Shown: piece after piece, positions 44,079-54,868 of the stretch
Layout of the letters: each line of letters starts with the position of its first letter
How positions within the stretch are numbered: position 1 is the first letter of the stretch
Origin: Dehalococcoidia bacterium
Lineage (GTDB): Bacteria > Chloroflexota > Dehalococcoidia > UBA2979
Direction of reading: 5' to 3'
DNA length: 64,000 nt
Assembly: GCA_009692725.1 (NCBI GenBank)
Contig: SHYP01000003.1
Coordinates: 1 to 64,000, forward strand
The notes under the pieces: model-generated
What the model was told of the DNA's origin: nothing
Seen by the model: only the letters and a program-made list of their open reading frames with translations
Databases searched by the model: none
Translations under genes and position numbers: made by a program

Positions 44079-44872
44079 CGTGCGCCCATCCCCTCGGCGA
44101 GTGATCCGATGCTCACGCGAGCCTCCTCCGCAATGCCTGCTGTGGTTAGCGCCACACCCGCTGGCGTGGCCGTGCTGAACGCGTGGGGCTGTGCGACGCG
44201 TGCGGCACCTGCGTCGCCTGCCGCTACCGGCGCTTCCGACTTCGTGACGAGGTACTCGCAGGAGGGCGCGCCGCTCACGACGGTGGCCACCTGGAGCACC
44301 GGCTGACCGAGCAGCAGTTCGATCGTGCGGCGGTCTGCGTCGCAGGCGGCGTGCGTGCCCTCGGCGGTCGAGCGGTAGGGGCAGCCGACGTTGCGCAGCC
44401 GGAACTGCGCGCCTTCGTCGACGACGTCGTTGAGGATGCCCTCCTCGCGCAACGCGCTGGCGACGGCCGCAATGCGACCATCGAGGTCCGCTCCTTGCAC
44501 GCGCGACGCGTACGCCTCCGCGATCTCGTGCGCAACCCCCTCGAAGACCTGCGCCAGCACGTCCGCGCCGCTCTTCCCGGAGACGGCCGCGGCGGGCAGC
44601 CGTGCGAGCGCCGGGTAGATGCGGTCAAGCAGCCGCGAGTAGTGCTGCGACGCCGAACGCTCCTCGCCCGCCTCGGACAGCGAGTAACGCGTGAGCGGAC
44701 GGCCGCGCCGCTGCCGTACGAGCTGCATATCGACCAGCCCGTCGCCGACCATCAGGTCCAGGTGGCGGCGCACGGACCCGGCCGAGACGCCGACCTCCGC
44801 AGCCAGCTCGGCGACCGAGCAGACGCCGCGCTCGTGCAGGATGCGTACCACTTCGTCGCGGGTGCGTTCCAT
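44075..44872 (-). CDS. sufR: SufR-type Fe-S-sensing transcriptional regulator
   Basis: A 265-residue DeoR/ArsR-like regulator. The winged helix ([22 protein letters not shown]) occupies residues 16-40, followed by [11 protein letters not shown]. Three C-terminal Cys (VGCPYRS, HAACDAD, SCEYLV) are spaced as in SufR, which binds a 4Fe-4S cluster and represses suf when clusters are plentiful. It is the first gene of the operon, so autoregulation is expected. The last 40 residues after the Cys motif are Ala-rich and poorly conserved. Confidence 0.88.
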   Translation of the reverse strand: MERTRDEVVRILHERGVCSVAELAAEVGVSAGSVRRHLDLMVGDGLVDMQLVRQRRGRPLTRYSLSEAGEERSASQHYSRLLDRIYPALARLPAAAVSGKSGADVLAQVFEGVAHEIAEAYASRVQGADLDGRIAAVASALREEGILNDVVDEGAQFRLRNVGCPYRSTAEGTHAACDADRRTIELLLGQPVLQVATVVSGAPSCEYLVTKSEAPVAAGDAGAARVAQPHAFSTATPAGVALTTAGIAEEARVSIGSLAEGMGAR

Positions 44873-44976
44873 GGTGGTGTCCGTTAGGCTCCGCCAGTAG
44901 GCTCCGGGAGCCTCGTTCGCTGGCTCGTGAGCGCTCGGCGGTATTCTGTCACGCAGCCCGCCCGCAACGCCGCCCC

Positions 44977-45006
44977 ATTCTCCGGCATGCGTTCGATGTG
45001 CGTCAA
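44977..45006 (-). promoter_or_regulatory. Candidate suf promoter
   Basis: On the minus strand TTGACG (45006-45001) and GAGAAT (44982-44977) are separated by 18 bases, about 105 bp before the sufR start. The match is reasonable for a -35/-10 pair but the -10 is poor. Confidence 0.35.
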
Positions 45007-45011
45007 TGCTT

Positions 45012-45030
45012 TTTCTATACCTAATAGAAA
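45012..45030. promoter_or_regulatory. AT-rich inverted repeat, candidate SufR operator
   Basis: TTTCTAT-ACCTA-ATAGAAA has perfect 7-bp arms around five bases. It lies just upstream of the putative suf -35 box and 88 bp before the rightward MaoC gene. It stands out in this GC-rich sequence. SufR is the obvious candidate ligand, by position only. Confidence 0.5.
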
Positions 45031-45117
45031 TAAAGCCTGGGCACGAGGGCAGCCCGGCGGCGCCTTGCTGACCGTCGGCGCCCCCCCTACGATGCGCCCG
45101 CAGAACGGAGCAGCACG

Positions 45118-45540
45118 ATGGCGGACGCGGTCCACGGCATCGAGGTCGGCGCGAAGGCCGTCTTCACCAAGACGATTACCAACGAGGACATCCGCAAGTT
45201 CGCGGACGCCTCCGGCGACGACCAGCCCCTGCACCTCAACGCCGCCCACGCGGCACGCACACGCTTCAAGGAGCCGATCGCGCACGGCATCCTCTCGGCG
45301 AGCGTGATCTCGGCCGCCATCGGCACCAGGCTCGCCCCGGACAAGGTGGTGATCTACCTCTCCCAGAACCTGCGCTTCCGAGCGCCGGTCAAGCCGGGGG
45401 ACACCATTACCGCCACCATCACGGCCACCGGGCTGGACCTGGAGCGCAGCCGCGTCAACCTCGACACCGTGGTGACGAACCAGGACGGCGCCGAGGTGGT
45501 GACCGGCGACGCGCTGGTGATGGTCGAGCCGCTGAGCTGA
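45118..45540 (+). CDS. MaoC-type (R)-specific enoyl-CoA hydratase
   Basis: A 140-residue single-domain hotdog hydratase. Catalytic Asp and His lie in [10 protein letters not shown], with [10 protein letters not shown] completing the hydratase-2 motif; [20 protein letters not shown] is also typical. It hydrates trans-2-enoyl-CoA to (R)-3-hydroxyacyl-CoA (PhaJ-like). It faces away from the suf operon and is followed 52 bp later by the mutase gene. Confidence 0.88.
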   Translation: MADAVHGIEVGAKAVFTKTITNEDIRKFADASGDDQPLHLNAAHAARTRFKEPIAHGILSASVISAAIGTRLAPDKVVIYLSQNLRFRAPVKPGDTITATITATGLDLERSRVNLDTVVTNQDGAEVVTGDALVMVEPLS

Positions 45541-45592
45541 ACGCCGCGATACGCTGGTGGACGCGCCACGCACGAGCGAGAGGCAGCGCCCA

Positions 45593-47259
<1,667 letters not shown>

Positions 47260-47263
<4 letters not shown>

Positions 47264-47934
47264 CGGCGTGCGTCGGAACGACGCTCGCGCTGCTCCTTGT
47301 AGCGCTCGCTGCACTGGGGCTCGGCGTGCGTCCGGCGGCCGCCCAGACGGCCGGGCTGACCGAGGACGTGCTGCGCAACACGACCTACCCATCCGAGTTC
47401 TCGCCCACCCCTCGGTCACGTTGCGAGACAGTCGCTACGAGTGGAACCAACCGCCGCCGCAGCGTGGCTACTGTGTTCGCGCAGGCCGTCATCGGACCGG
47501 AGTTCGCGGCGGTGCTCATCGACTCCAGCACGGGCGGCAGCGGGCTGTTCCTTTCGCTGCACTCCGTGGCCAGCGTCGCGGGGGCCGTCACCGCGGGGCC
47601 CGGGCTGTTCCTCGGCGACCGCCAGCGCGTCGAAGCGTTCACCATCGAGGGCGGTCGCGTGCGCGTCACGCTGCTCACGCAGGGGCCTACCGACCCCTTC
47701 TGCTGCCCGACGCAGCGTGAGACGCGCGAGTTCGTACGCGAGGGCAACGCCTCCCGGCTCGTGTCGACCGTGATCACGCGGCTCGGCAGCGGGCCGCTGA
47801 CGCCGCCGCCACCACGGACCGGCAACCTCGGCCTGGCCGACGACGCGCGCGGCCCCGGCGCGACGGCGTCCGCGCTGGTGCTCGCGACCATCGCGCTCGC
47901 GCTCGTCGTACGCCGGCGCACCGCTGCGCACTGA
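47260..47934 (+). CDS. Exported protein with C-terminal membrane anchor
   Basis: A 224-residue protein translated from a GTG overlapping the mutase stop (GTGA). A signal peptide (about residues 1-28, ending AAAQT) is followed by an extracellular domain with Cys residues (SRCET; PFCCPTQRETREF), then a Pro-rich spacer, one hydrophobic helix and a short RRR tail, so it should be anchored outside facing. The LGDRQRVEAFTIEGGRVRVTLLTQGPTDPFCCPT part recalls Chloroflexota exported proteins of unknown role. Why it is coupled to a cytoplasmic mutase is unclear. Confidence 0.65.
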
Positions 47935-47952
47935 TGACGGCGCACTGATGAC
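47926..47952. repeat. 14-bp tandem duplication across a stop codon
   Basis: GCGCACTGATGAC occurs at 47926 and again at 47940 (period 14). The first copy contains the stop codon of the anchored protein; the second lies downstream. Confidence 0.85.
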
Positions 47953-47961
47953 AGGGCTTTA

Positions 47962-48588
47962 ATGGCCGGGCGCCGGCTGCCGTTCTCGCTCGCACGCGCC
48001 GAGGCGCACCTGCGCGCAGCGGACCGCGTGCTCGCGCGGCTCATCGATGCGCACGGCCGCTTCACCCCGCGGCCCGGCGACGACCCGTACAACTCGCTGG
48101 TGCGCACGATCCTGCACCAGCAGCTCGCGGGCCCCGCCGCGCGCACGATCGAGCGGCGCTGGCGCGCGCTCTACGGTGGTGAGCAGGCGGTGCCAGCGCC
48201 CGCCGCCGTGCTCGCCACCAGCGACGAGGCGTTCCGCTCGGCCGGCGTCTCGCGGCAGAAGGCGGCGTACCTGCGCGACCTCGCGGCGCACGTCGCGGAC
48301 GGCCGGCTGGACTTCGCGGCGTTCGCGCGCAGCAGCGACGACGAGGTGCTGCGCGCGCTGACGGCGGTGCACGGGCTCGGCACGTGGTCCGCGCAGATGT
48401 TCCTGATGTTCGAGCTGGGGCGGCCGGACGTGCTTCCGGTCGGCGACCTGGGCGTGCGCCGCGGCATGGAGCTCGCGTACGGGCTGGCGGAGGAGCCGAG
48501 CCTCGACCGCATGCGCGAGATCGGCGCGGCGTGGGCGCCCTACCGCTCCGTGGGCTCGTGGTACATGTGGCGCGCCGTCGAGGGCTGA
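47962..48588 (+). CDS. DNA-3-methyladenine glycosylase II-like (HhH-GPD) protein
   Basis: A 208-residue HhH-GPD base-excision enzyme. SLVRTILHQQLAGPAARTI, the helix-hairpin-helix LTAVHGLGTWSAQMFLMF and the catalytic Asp in VLPVGDLGVRRG match AlkA/MPG-type glycosylases. It removes alkylated bases; together with Tag at 3.2 kb the window has two alkylation-repair glycosylases. The E. coli AlkA N-terminal domain is absent, giving the short form. Confidence 0.88.
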   Translation: MAGRRLPFSLARAEAHLRAADRVLARLIDAHGRFTPRPGDDPYNSLVRTILHQQLAGPAARTIERRWRALYGGEQAVPAPAAVLATSDEAFRSAGVSRQKAAYLRDLAAHVADGRLDFAAFARSSDDEVLRALTAVHGLGTWSAQMFLMFELGRPDVLPVGDLGVRRGMELAYGLAEEPSLDRMREIGAAWAPYRSVGSWYMWRAVEG

Positions 48589-48672
48589 CCCGCTGCCGCG
48601 TCCCGCACCGACTCGCCATACTCGATCGGGGTGCGCGGGTCGGCCGCCCGCCGCGATGAGAGGGAGCCACGC

Positions 48673-49803
48673 GTGATCGTCGGAACGGTGCGGGAGACGA
48701 AGACGGAGGAGTATCGCGTCGCGCTGACCCCGCAGGGGGTAGCCGACATTGTGCACGCGGGGCACACCGTGGTCGTGGAGCGCGCGTGCGGCATCGGCTC
48801 GAGCTACCCCGACGAGGAGTACGCGGCCGCGGGCGCGACAGTGCTCGGGACCGCCGCCGAGGTCTACGCGCGCGCAGAGTTGATGTGCGAGGTCAAGGAG
48901 CCGCAGCCCTCCGAGTACGAACTGCTGCGCGAAGGCCAGCTGCTGTTCACGTACTTGCACCTGGCGGCAGAGCCTGCGGTCACCGACGCGCTGCTGCGCT
49001 CGCGCTGCATCGCCATCGGCTACGAGACGGTACGCCGTGACGACGGCTTCCTGCCGCTACTCGCACCGATGTCGGAGGTGGCCGGGCGGATGGCCGTCGA
49101 GCTCGGCGCGCATTACCTCAAGCGCCCCGGACCGGGCCGCGGGATGCTGCTGGGCGGGCTGCCCGGCGTGCCGCCCGCGCACGTGGTGATCGTCGGCTCC
49201 GGCAACGTGGGGCGCAACGCCGTGCGCGCCGCCGTCGGCGCGGGCGCGCGCGTGACCGTCGCGTCGATCGACGAGAACCAGCTGCGCGCGCTCGAGGAGC
49301 TGTACGCGGGTCGCGTCGAGACGCTGTTGTCGAGCCCGCAGGCGCTGACGCAAGCGATCGCGGGCGCGGACCTGCTGATCGGCGCGGTGCTCGTCGAGGG
49401 CCGCCGCGCGCCCGTCGTCGTCTCGCGTGCGATGGTGCGCTCGATGGGGCCAGGCGCGGTCATCGTCGATGTCGCAGTCGACCAGGGCGGCTGCGTGGAG
49501 ACCACGCGCCCGACGAACCACGACCAGCCGATCTACGTCGAGGAAGGGGTGGTGCACTACGCGGTGCCGAACATGCCGGGCGCCGTGCCGCGCACCGCGT
49601 CACGCGCGCTCACGAACCTGACGCTGCCGTACATCCTGCGCGTGGCGAACCGCGGTTTCGCGGCGACGGTGCGCGCGGATGCGGCGCTGCGGCGGGGCGT
49701 AAACACCTATCTCGGCGAGCTCACGCACGAGGCCGTGGCGGAGTCGCTCGGGCGGCCGTGGACGCCGCTCGAGCAGTTGCTGCCGGCCGCCGGCTCGAAG
49801 TAG
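48673..49803 (+). CDS. ald: Alanine dehydrogenase
   Basis: A 376-residue NAD-dependent enzyme interconverting L-alanine and pyruvate plus ammonia. IVGTVRETKTEEYRVALTP at the start, the Lys in CEVKEP, His in TYLHLAA, the nucleotide site VVIVGSGNVGRNA and MPGAVPRTASRALTN are typical. GTG at 48673 follows AGGGAG. It ends in a perfect palindromic terminator. Confidence 0.93.
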   Translation: MIVGTVRETKTEEYRVALTPQGVADIVHAGHTVVVERACGIGSSYPDEEYAAAGATVLGTAAEVYARAELMCEVKEPQPSEYELLREGQLLFTYLHLAAEPAVTDALLRSRCIAIGYETVRRDDGFLPLLAPMSEVAGRMAVELGAHYLKRPGPGRGMLLGGLPGVPPAHVVIVGSGNVGRNAVRAAVGAGARVTVASIDENQLRALEELYAGRVETLLSSPQALTQAIAGADLLIGAVLVEGRRAPVVVSRAMVRSMGPGAVIVDVAVDQGGCVETTRPTNHDQPIYVEEGVVHYAVPNMPGAVPRTASRALTNLTLPYILRVANRGFAATVRADAALRRGVNTYLGELTHEAVAESLGRPWTPLEQLLPAAGSK

Positions 49804-49840
49804 CGCCTGGGGGTCGTGCCCGCCCGAGCTTGCGTCGCGC

Positions 49841-49870
49841 GCGCCCCGGCAGGCTAGCCTGCCGGGGCGC
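49841..49870. terminator. 30-bp perfect palindrome, terminator
   Basis: The 15 bases 49841-49855 are the exact reverse complement of 49856-49870, centred on CTAG, 38 bp after the ald stop. A 13-bp stem with a 4-base loop would form in either direction. Confidence 0.75.
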
Positions 49871-49926
49871 CAGACTGGGCAAGTTGCGCGCCCGCTCCAG
49901 CAGGGCGCCGCGGCGGGAGGGCCGCC

Positions 49927-50514
49927 ATGCGCGTGCTCGCGGCCGGTCTGCTGCTCACCGCGTGCTCCGGCCAGCCCTCAGCGGACCTGGCCACGTACGT
50001 GGGGCACGGCTTCGCCTTTCAGCACCCGCGCGCGCTTGCCGTCGTCGAGCTCCCAAGCGTCGGCGCGGCGTCGAGTGACGACTCCGGACAGCTGCGCGCC
50101 GGTCACGCATCACCCAGTTACTGGTACGAAGATGAAGCTGGAGCCCATTCTCGAATGACAACACGAGATCGATACTACCCAGGCCAGGAGCGCCACTACG
50201 ACAGTCCTCAGGTCAACATCATCTTCAAGGCGCCCGCAAGAAGTGAGCGCCCGTCTGTGATCTCCCTAGACACGCGTCGTGTGGAGGGCCGATGGAACTC
50301 CGACACGCTACGCCTAGAGGACGTCTTGCCCGACAGTCCGCTTGCGCAGCTGACCCTTCCCGACATCTTGCCTATGGTTCTGCTGTACGAGACTCGCACG
50401 AGTTACGTTCGGCTGGGCGCGCGCGCCGCGCGCGGGGACGAGATGTACGGGATGGCGGCGCAGGAGTGGTTTCTCCAGCAAGGTTACATCGTGCGGGCGT
50501 ACACGGAGTGGTAG
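49927..50514 (+). CDS. Lipoprotein of unknown function
   Basis: A 195-residue protein with a very short signal ending in the lipobox LTAC (Cys13). The mature part, YVGHGFAFQHPRALAVVEL and a C-terminal EWFLQQGYIVRAYTEW, matches no family I know. Its middle (about 50100-50400) is distinctly less GC-rich than its neighbours, with AGA, ACA and TCT codons, suggesting relaxed selection or recent arrival. The following gene is broken. Confidence 0.55.
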   Translation: MRVLAAGLLLTACSGQPSADLATYVGHGFAFQHPRALAVVELPSVGAASSDDSGQLRAGHASPSYWYEDEAGAHSRMTTRDRYYPGQERHYDSPQVNIIFKAPARSERPSVISLDTRRVEGRWNSDTLRLEDVLPDSPLAQLTLPDILPMVLLYETRTSYVRLGARAARGDEMYGMAAQEWFLQQGYIVRAYTEW

Positions 50515-50517
50515 CGG

Positions 50518-50974
50518 ATGCCTAGCTACACCGTCGAGGTGCAGGGTATGGACAAGGCGATGATGAGGGGCCTGAACCCTGCTCGAAGGACACGAACGAC
50601 CCGCGCGAGCGGTTCGAGGCGATCGGCGTCGCATGGGTTCGCGTGGCGCTGGAGCAGGGCGCGATCCCGGCCGCCCAGGAGCGCGGTATCGCCGGCGCCC
50701 TGGATGGCGCCGAGGAGCGCGGCGACTTCGGCATCACGCACCGCGGCCAGCTCCGGACGCTGGAGCGCGGCGACGGGCGGCTTGTGTACCAGACCTTCAG
50801 CGGCCGGCCCGACCAGGGTACGGCACCGCCGGTAGCCTGTACTGCCCCGACGGCGGTCGCCTGTTTGTGCTCGGCGGCCGCCTCTTCGTGATGGTCGTGG
50901 CCAGCAACGAGTGGGGGAGCGAGTCCCGCGCCGAGCAGGCGTTCGAACGCTACTTCGCGGTGCTGCGCTGCTAG
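50518..50974 (+). pseudogene. Frameshifted gene, two single-base gaps
   Basis: Three frames join into one sensible protein. An ATG at 50518 opens MPSYTVEVQGMDKAMMRGLNP. At the CCC run 50577-50579 the frame must gain one base to continue CSKDTNDPRERFEAIGVAWVR and about 70 more residues. At the GGG run 50816-50818 it must gain another to give YGTAGSLYCPDGGRLFVLGG and end AFERYFAVLRC at 50974. Both breaks look like loss of one base in a homopolymer, so they may be true mutations or sequencing errors. The product is about 150 residues with no known domain. Confidence 0.6.
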
Positions 50975-50995
50975 CGGGGCGGCGACCTGCGCGGG

Positions 50996-51493
50996 CTAGT
51001 CATGCGGCGCGCCACCGGCCGCGCTCGCGCGAAAGCTGGCCAGGGCGCGCGCCTCGTCCGCCGCGGGCATGCGCAGGAAGAGCGCGGACGCCTCCACGAG
51101 CGCCGCGCCGCCGGTATCTGCGAGTGTCGCCTCCACCTCGATGCGGCGACCGCGGCGACGAGTGATCGTGCTGCGCACGACGAGTTCATCGGACAGCGGG
51201 ACGAGGCGGCGATAGCGCGTCTCCATGCGCGCGGTCACCGCGAACACCCCGTCCGCGTACATCGCCCAGCCCATCGCCTCGTCGAGCAGCAGCGCGATGA
51301 GGCCGCCGTGCATTCGTTGCGGGAAGCCCTGGTCCTCCGGCCGTGGCCGGTAGCGCGCCAGCACACCGCCGTCGACGCGCTCGAAGACGAGGTGCAGGCC
51401 GATCGGGTTGTGACGCCCGCAGCCGAAGCAGTAGTGCTCGATCAGCGCTGGGTCGGGCGCCGGCTGTGCCGCGCCGTCGTCGGCGCTGGTCAC
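50996..51493 (-). CDS. PaaI-type hotdog thioesterase
   Basis: A 165-residue hotdog protein. HYCFGCGRHNPIGLHL and QGFPQRMHGGLIALLLDEAMGWAM are the PaaI/4HBT-type signature, with the Asp or Glu in LLLDEAMG as candidate catalytic residue. It would hydrolyse acyl-CoA thioesters in the cytosol. The GTG at 51493 overlaps the MaoC stop by GTGA, so it is coupled to the hydratase pair. Confidence 0.85.
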   Translation of the reverse strand: MTSADDGAAQPAPDPALIEHYCFGCGRHNPIGLHLVFERVDGGVLARYRPRPEDQGFPQRMHGGLIALLLDEAMGWAMYADGVFAVTARMETRYRRLVPLSDELVVRSTITRRRGRRIEVEATLADTGGAALVEASALFLRMPAADEARALASFRASAAGGAPHD

Positions 51494-51888
51494 GGAGCCG
51501 AGTCGTCCCAGGGCACGGTCGCGGTGCCGCTCAGCAGCTGCTCGCCGGCGGCGTTGTGGCAGCTCACGTCGTACGTGGCGACGCCGCCTTCGCAGTGGTG
51601 CAACGTCACGACGGCGGTGACGTCCACCGGCTGCAGCGCGGGCGCGCGCCAGCGTACCTTGAGCGTGCCGCCAGCCGCCCAGCGCTCCCCGAATGCCGCG
51701 GTCATCGCGTCCGATACGAGTGCGAGCACAAGCATGCCGTGCGCGACAGGCCGGCCGAACGGGCCGGCGGCCGCGGCCGCGCGATCGGTGTGGATGGGGT
51801 TCCAGTCGCGCGCGGCGTGCGTGTAAGCCTCGACGCGCGCCTGGTCGATGCGCCGCGTGACGGCGGCGACGACGGGCGGCGCGCTCAT
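51490..51888 (-). CDS. MaoC-type dehydratase, catalytic half
   Basis: A 132-residue hotdog protein with the intact hydratase motif: AARDWNPIHTD supplies Asp and His, and GRPVAHGMLVLALVSDAM follows. It would be the catalytic half of a split two-domain dehydratase with the upstream partner. ATGA overlap upstream and GTGA overlap downstream tie the three hotdog genes together. Confidence 0.85.
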   Translation of the reverse strand: MSAPPVVAAVTRRIDQARVEAYTHAARDWNPIHTDRAAAAAGPFGRPVAHGMLVLALVSDAMTAAFGERWAAGGTLKVRWRAPALQPVDVTAVVTLHHCEGGVATYDVSCHNAAGEQLLSGTATVPWDDSAP

Positions 51889-52295
51889 CGGGCGGCCGCT
51901 TCCAACGCCACGGGCAGCGGCGCCGCGACCGTCGCGCGACCGCGCAACGCGGTCGCGACCGCGCCCAGCTCGGCCTCGAACACCACGATGTTGGTGCCCT
52001 GGCGCACGGACTGCTGCACGACGTGCAGCGCGACGCTGACCAGTGAGCCGATCGGGACGGGCGCAAGAAACTCGAACTCCTGCGCCACGTGCACCGCGCC
52101 CGGCGGCAACGGCATCTCGGCGAGCAGCGCCGCGATTGCCCATGCGCCGAGCGCGAGCGGCGGCGCGATTGCCGTCCAGCGCTCCTCCGGCTCCCCCGTG
52201 GCGGCAAGGTAGGCGCGCACCTCGGCCGCGCCCACAGAGAGCAGCGTGGGCGGCAGGCGGTCTCCGCGGCGGAGGCTGTGGAAGTCGACGGTCAC
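51885..52295 (-). CDS. MaoC-dehydratase N-terminal-half-like protein
   Basis: A 136-residue partner-type hotdog: VRAYLAATGEPEERW, then IAPPLALGAWAIAALL, HVAQEFEFLAPVPIGSLV and TNIVVFEAEL. No catalytic Asp/His pair, as expected for the N-terminal half. The GTG at 52295 is chosen since upstream sequence looks noncoding; it lies 67 bp after the gltD-like stop. The ribosome site is weak. Confidence 0.7.
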   Translation of the reverse strand: MTVDFHSLRRGDRLPPTLLSVGAAEVRAYLAATGEPEERWTAIAPPLALGAWAIAALLAEMPLPPGAVHVAQEFEFLAPVPIGSLVSVALHVVQQSVRQGTNIVVFEAELGAVATALRGRATVAAPLPVALEAAAR

Positions 52296-52362
52296 TGCCG
52301 CATCATGGGCGCTGGGCGCGCTGCGCCCAAGTGCCGGCCAGCGTGCCAGCTCGATTCCTGCG

Positions 52363-53871
52363 CTACCAGCTGCCGTCGCTGAGGAACGCATCGATGGCGG
52401 CGGCCGCCTTCTGGCCGTCGGCGAGCGCTGTCACCACGAGGTCGGCACCGTTCACGCCGTCGCCGCCGGCGAAGACGCCACGCACGCTCGTGCGCATCGA
52501 CTCGGGGTCCACGACCACGCGGCCCCAGCGATCGCGGGCGACGGCGGGCGCCGCGGTGCCCCAGTCGGGATCGACGTTGTAGCCAATCGCGGTGACCACG
52601 GCGTCCGCGGGAATCTCGAACTCGGAGTCCGGCACCACCTCCGGGCGCGCGCGGCCGCTCTCGTCGGGCTCGCCGAGACGCATGCGCCGGCAGCGCAGCG
52701 CGCGCACCGCGCCGCGGTCGTCGACCAGCACTTCGACGGGGGCGGTCAGGAACTCGAACCGCACCCCCTCCTCGACGGCGTGGCGGCGCTCCTCGATGCG
52801 GCCCTGCATCTCCGCGTTGGTGCGGCGGTACACCAGCGTCACGTCGGGCACGCCGAGCCGGCGCGCGGTGCGCACGCAGTCCATCGACGTGTCTCCGCCA
52901 CCGACGACGACGACGCTGCGGAACGCAGGCAGCGGCTCGCGCATCGGCTCCGGCAACTCGTGCGGCTCGAGGTTGCCGCGCACGAGGAATTCCGTGGCGC
53001 GGTACATGCCGGCCGCATCCTCGTTCGCAATACCGAGCCGGGAGTCCTCCGTCGCGCCGAACGCCAGAAAGACCGCGTCGTACTCGGACGCGAGCTGCTC
53101 CAGCGCCACGATGTCGCCCACGCGCGTGTTCGTGCGCACCTCGACGCCGAGCGCCGCGAGGTCGCGGAACGCGCGATCGACGGCGGGCTTGTTCTGCTTG
53201 AAGTCCGGGATGCCGTAGCGCAGCAGCCCGCCGGGGAGCGGCCACGCCTCGTACATCACGACGCGATGGCCCGCGCCCGCGAGCCGCTCGGCGGCACCGA
53301 TGCCCGCCGGCCCGCTGCCGACGATGGCGACGCTGCGCCCGGAGCTGTGCTCCGCGCAGCGCACGACGGGCGGCGCGTGCGCGCGCTGCCACTCCGTGAC
53401 GAACACCTCGAGCTTGCCGATCGCCACGGGCGGCGCGTTCTTGCCGACCACGCAGTGGCCCTCGCACAGGCGCTCCTGCGGGCACAGCCGCCCGCACATC
53501 TCGGGCAGCGCGCTCGTCTCGCGGAACACGTTCGCGGCCCCGGCGATGTCGTCCTGCTCCAGCAGCCAGAAGGCGCCGGGGATGTCGTTGTGCACGGGGC
53601 ACGCCTTGGTGCACGGCGCGGCGGGGCACTGGATGCAGCGCGTGGCCTCCGCCTTCGCGAACTCCGGGTCGAAGAGGAAGTAGACCTCGTCCCAGTTGTG
53701 CACGCGCTCGGCGGGCGGCTGCTTTGCCGGGAGGTTCGAGGGCATGCGCAGACGCGCCTTGCGGTCGATCGACTTGGGGTCGGGGCGCTCCCGGCTCCCC
53801 GCTGGCTGGGGCGCGGGTGGCAGCGGGGCGCGTGGCTGGGGCGCGGCGGCGGTGGGGTGATCGTCGGGCAT
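52363..53871 (-). CDS. GltD-like NADPH-dependent Fe-S flavoprotein
   Basis: A 502-residue protein like the glutamate synthase small subunit. Fe-S-binding Cys in CIQCPAAPCTKACP and CGRLCPQERLCEGHCV, FAD site VAIVGSGPAGIGAAERL, NADPH site VVVVGGGDTSMDCVRTA and a final VFAGGDGVNGADLVVTALADGQKAA. The first 50 residues are a Pro-rich extension. The large GltB subunit is not nearby, so it may serve another electron-transfer partner. Confidence 0.88.
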   Translation of the reverse strand: MPDDHPTAAAPQPRAPLPPAPQPAGSRERPDPKSIDRKARLRMPSNLPAKQPPAERVHNWDEVYFLFDPEFAKAEATRCIQCPAAPCTKACPVHNDIPGAFWLLEQDDIAGAANVFRETSALPEMCGRLCPQERLCEGHCVVGKNAPPVAIGKLEVFVTEWQRAHAPPVVRCAEHSSGRSVAIVGSGPAGIGAAERLAGAGHRVVMYEAWPLPGGLLRYGIPDFKQNKPAVDRAFRDLAALGVEVRTNTRVGDIVALEQLASEYDAVFLAFGATEDSRLGIANEDAAGMYRATEFLVRGNLEPHELPEPMREPLPAFRSVVVVGGGDTSMDCVRTARRLGVPDVTLVYRRTNAEMQGRIEERRHAVEEGVRFEFLTAPVEVLVDDRGAVRALRCRRMRLGEPDESGRARPEVVPDSEFEIPADAVVTAIGYNVDPDWGTAAPAVARDRWGRVVVDPESMRTSVRGVFAGGDGVNGADLVVTALADGQKAAAAIDAFLSDGSW

Positions 53872-54010
53872 GCGCGTTCGGCCTCCGTGCCGGAAGAGGG
53901 TGCGCCTCCAGCGTAGACGGGGGCGCGAGGGTACTCAACCGGGGAGCACCCTACGCGACGCGGCCGGCGGGCTGACGAACGGCGTTTGATGCGCAGGGGG
54001 CGCGCCTACG

Positions 54011-54868
54011 TTATGTCGCTCTCGCCTCGACGCGCAGGCGGTCGCGCTCGCGCACCGCGCGCACAACCAGCGCCGCCGCGAACAGACCGCACGCGACCAG
54101 CACGATGGTCGGGCTCGTGGCCACCTCGAAGTAGTAGGAGAGCTGCAGCCCGGTGACCGCGGCGACGAGCGCGAGCAGCGCACCGAGCGCCATGATCGCG
54201 GGCAGCCGCTGCGCGAACACGCTGGCCGTCGCGGCCGGGATCACCAACATCGCGTTCACGAGGATGATGCCGATCGCGCGCAGCGACACGACGACGGCGA
54301 CGGCGATCAGCAACAACAGCGCGTACTGCAACGCGGCGACGGGCAGCCCGGAGGCGGTCGCCATCGCGGGGTCGTACGAGACGAACACGAGCTCCCGGTA
54401 GAGCGCGACGACGAACAGCACCACGGCCGCGCCGAGCACGGCCGACGCCAACACGTCGCCGCGCGAGACGCCGAGGATGTCGCCGAACACGAACGACAGC
54501 AGGTCCGGCGTGTAGCTCGTGCGCCGGGAGAGCACCAGCACGCCGAGTGAGAACATCGCCACGAACAGGATGCCGATCGCAGTGTCGGCCGACACGCGCG
54601 CGCGCCGCTGCGTCCAGCCGACGCCGAGCGCGGTGACAGACGCCGCGACAAGCGCGCCGAGGCTGATGCTCAGCCCGTTGACGAACGCGATCGCCACGCC
54701 GGCGAGCGTCGCGTGCGCCAGCGCGTCGCCGAGGAACGCGAGCCCCTTGTGCACCACGAACGCGCCGACGACAGCGGTGACCACGCTGGTGATCGCCAGC
54801 GCGGTCAGCGCCAGCCGCATGAACTCGAACTCGTACGGGTCGAGCAGCCAGCCGAGCGCGTCGCTCAC
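54011..54868 (-). CDS. znuB: Metal ABC transporter permease (ZnuB/MntB family)
   Basis: A 285-residue integral membrane protein with about eight helices. GAFVVHKGLAFLGDALAHATLAGVAIAF, FGDILGVSRGDV and the LRAIGIILVNAMLVIPAATA stretch identify the ABC-3 family. It imports zinc or manganese with the adjacent ATPase and binding protein. GTG start overlaps the ATPase stop (GTGA). Confidence 0.92.
   Translation of the reverse strand: MSDALGWLLDPYEFEFMRLALTALAITSVVTAVVGAFVVHKGLAFLGDALAHATLAGVAIAFVNGLSISLGALVAASVTALGVGWTQRRARVSADTAIGILFVAMFSLGVLVLSRRTSYTPDLLSFVFGDILGVSRGDVLASAVLGAAVVLFVVALYRELVFVSYDPAMATASGLPVAALQYALLLLIAVAVVVSLRAIGIILVNAMLVIPAATASVFAQRLPAIMALGALLALVAAVTGLQLSYYFEVATSPTIVLVACGLFAAALVVRAVRERDRLRVEARAT

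Noticed and set aside
50526..50891. Middle frame of the broken gene as a separate intact small gene
   Set aside because: It lacks a sensible start and end, and meaningful protein sequence continues in neighbouring frames on both sides.
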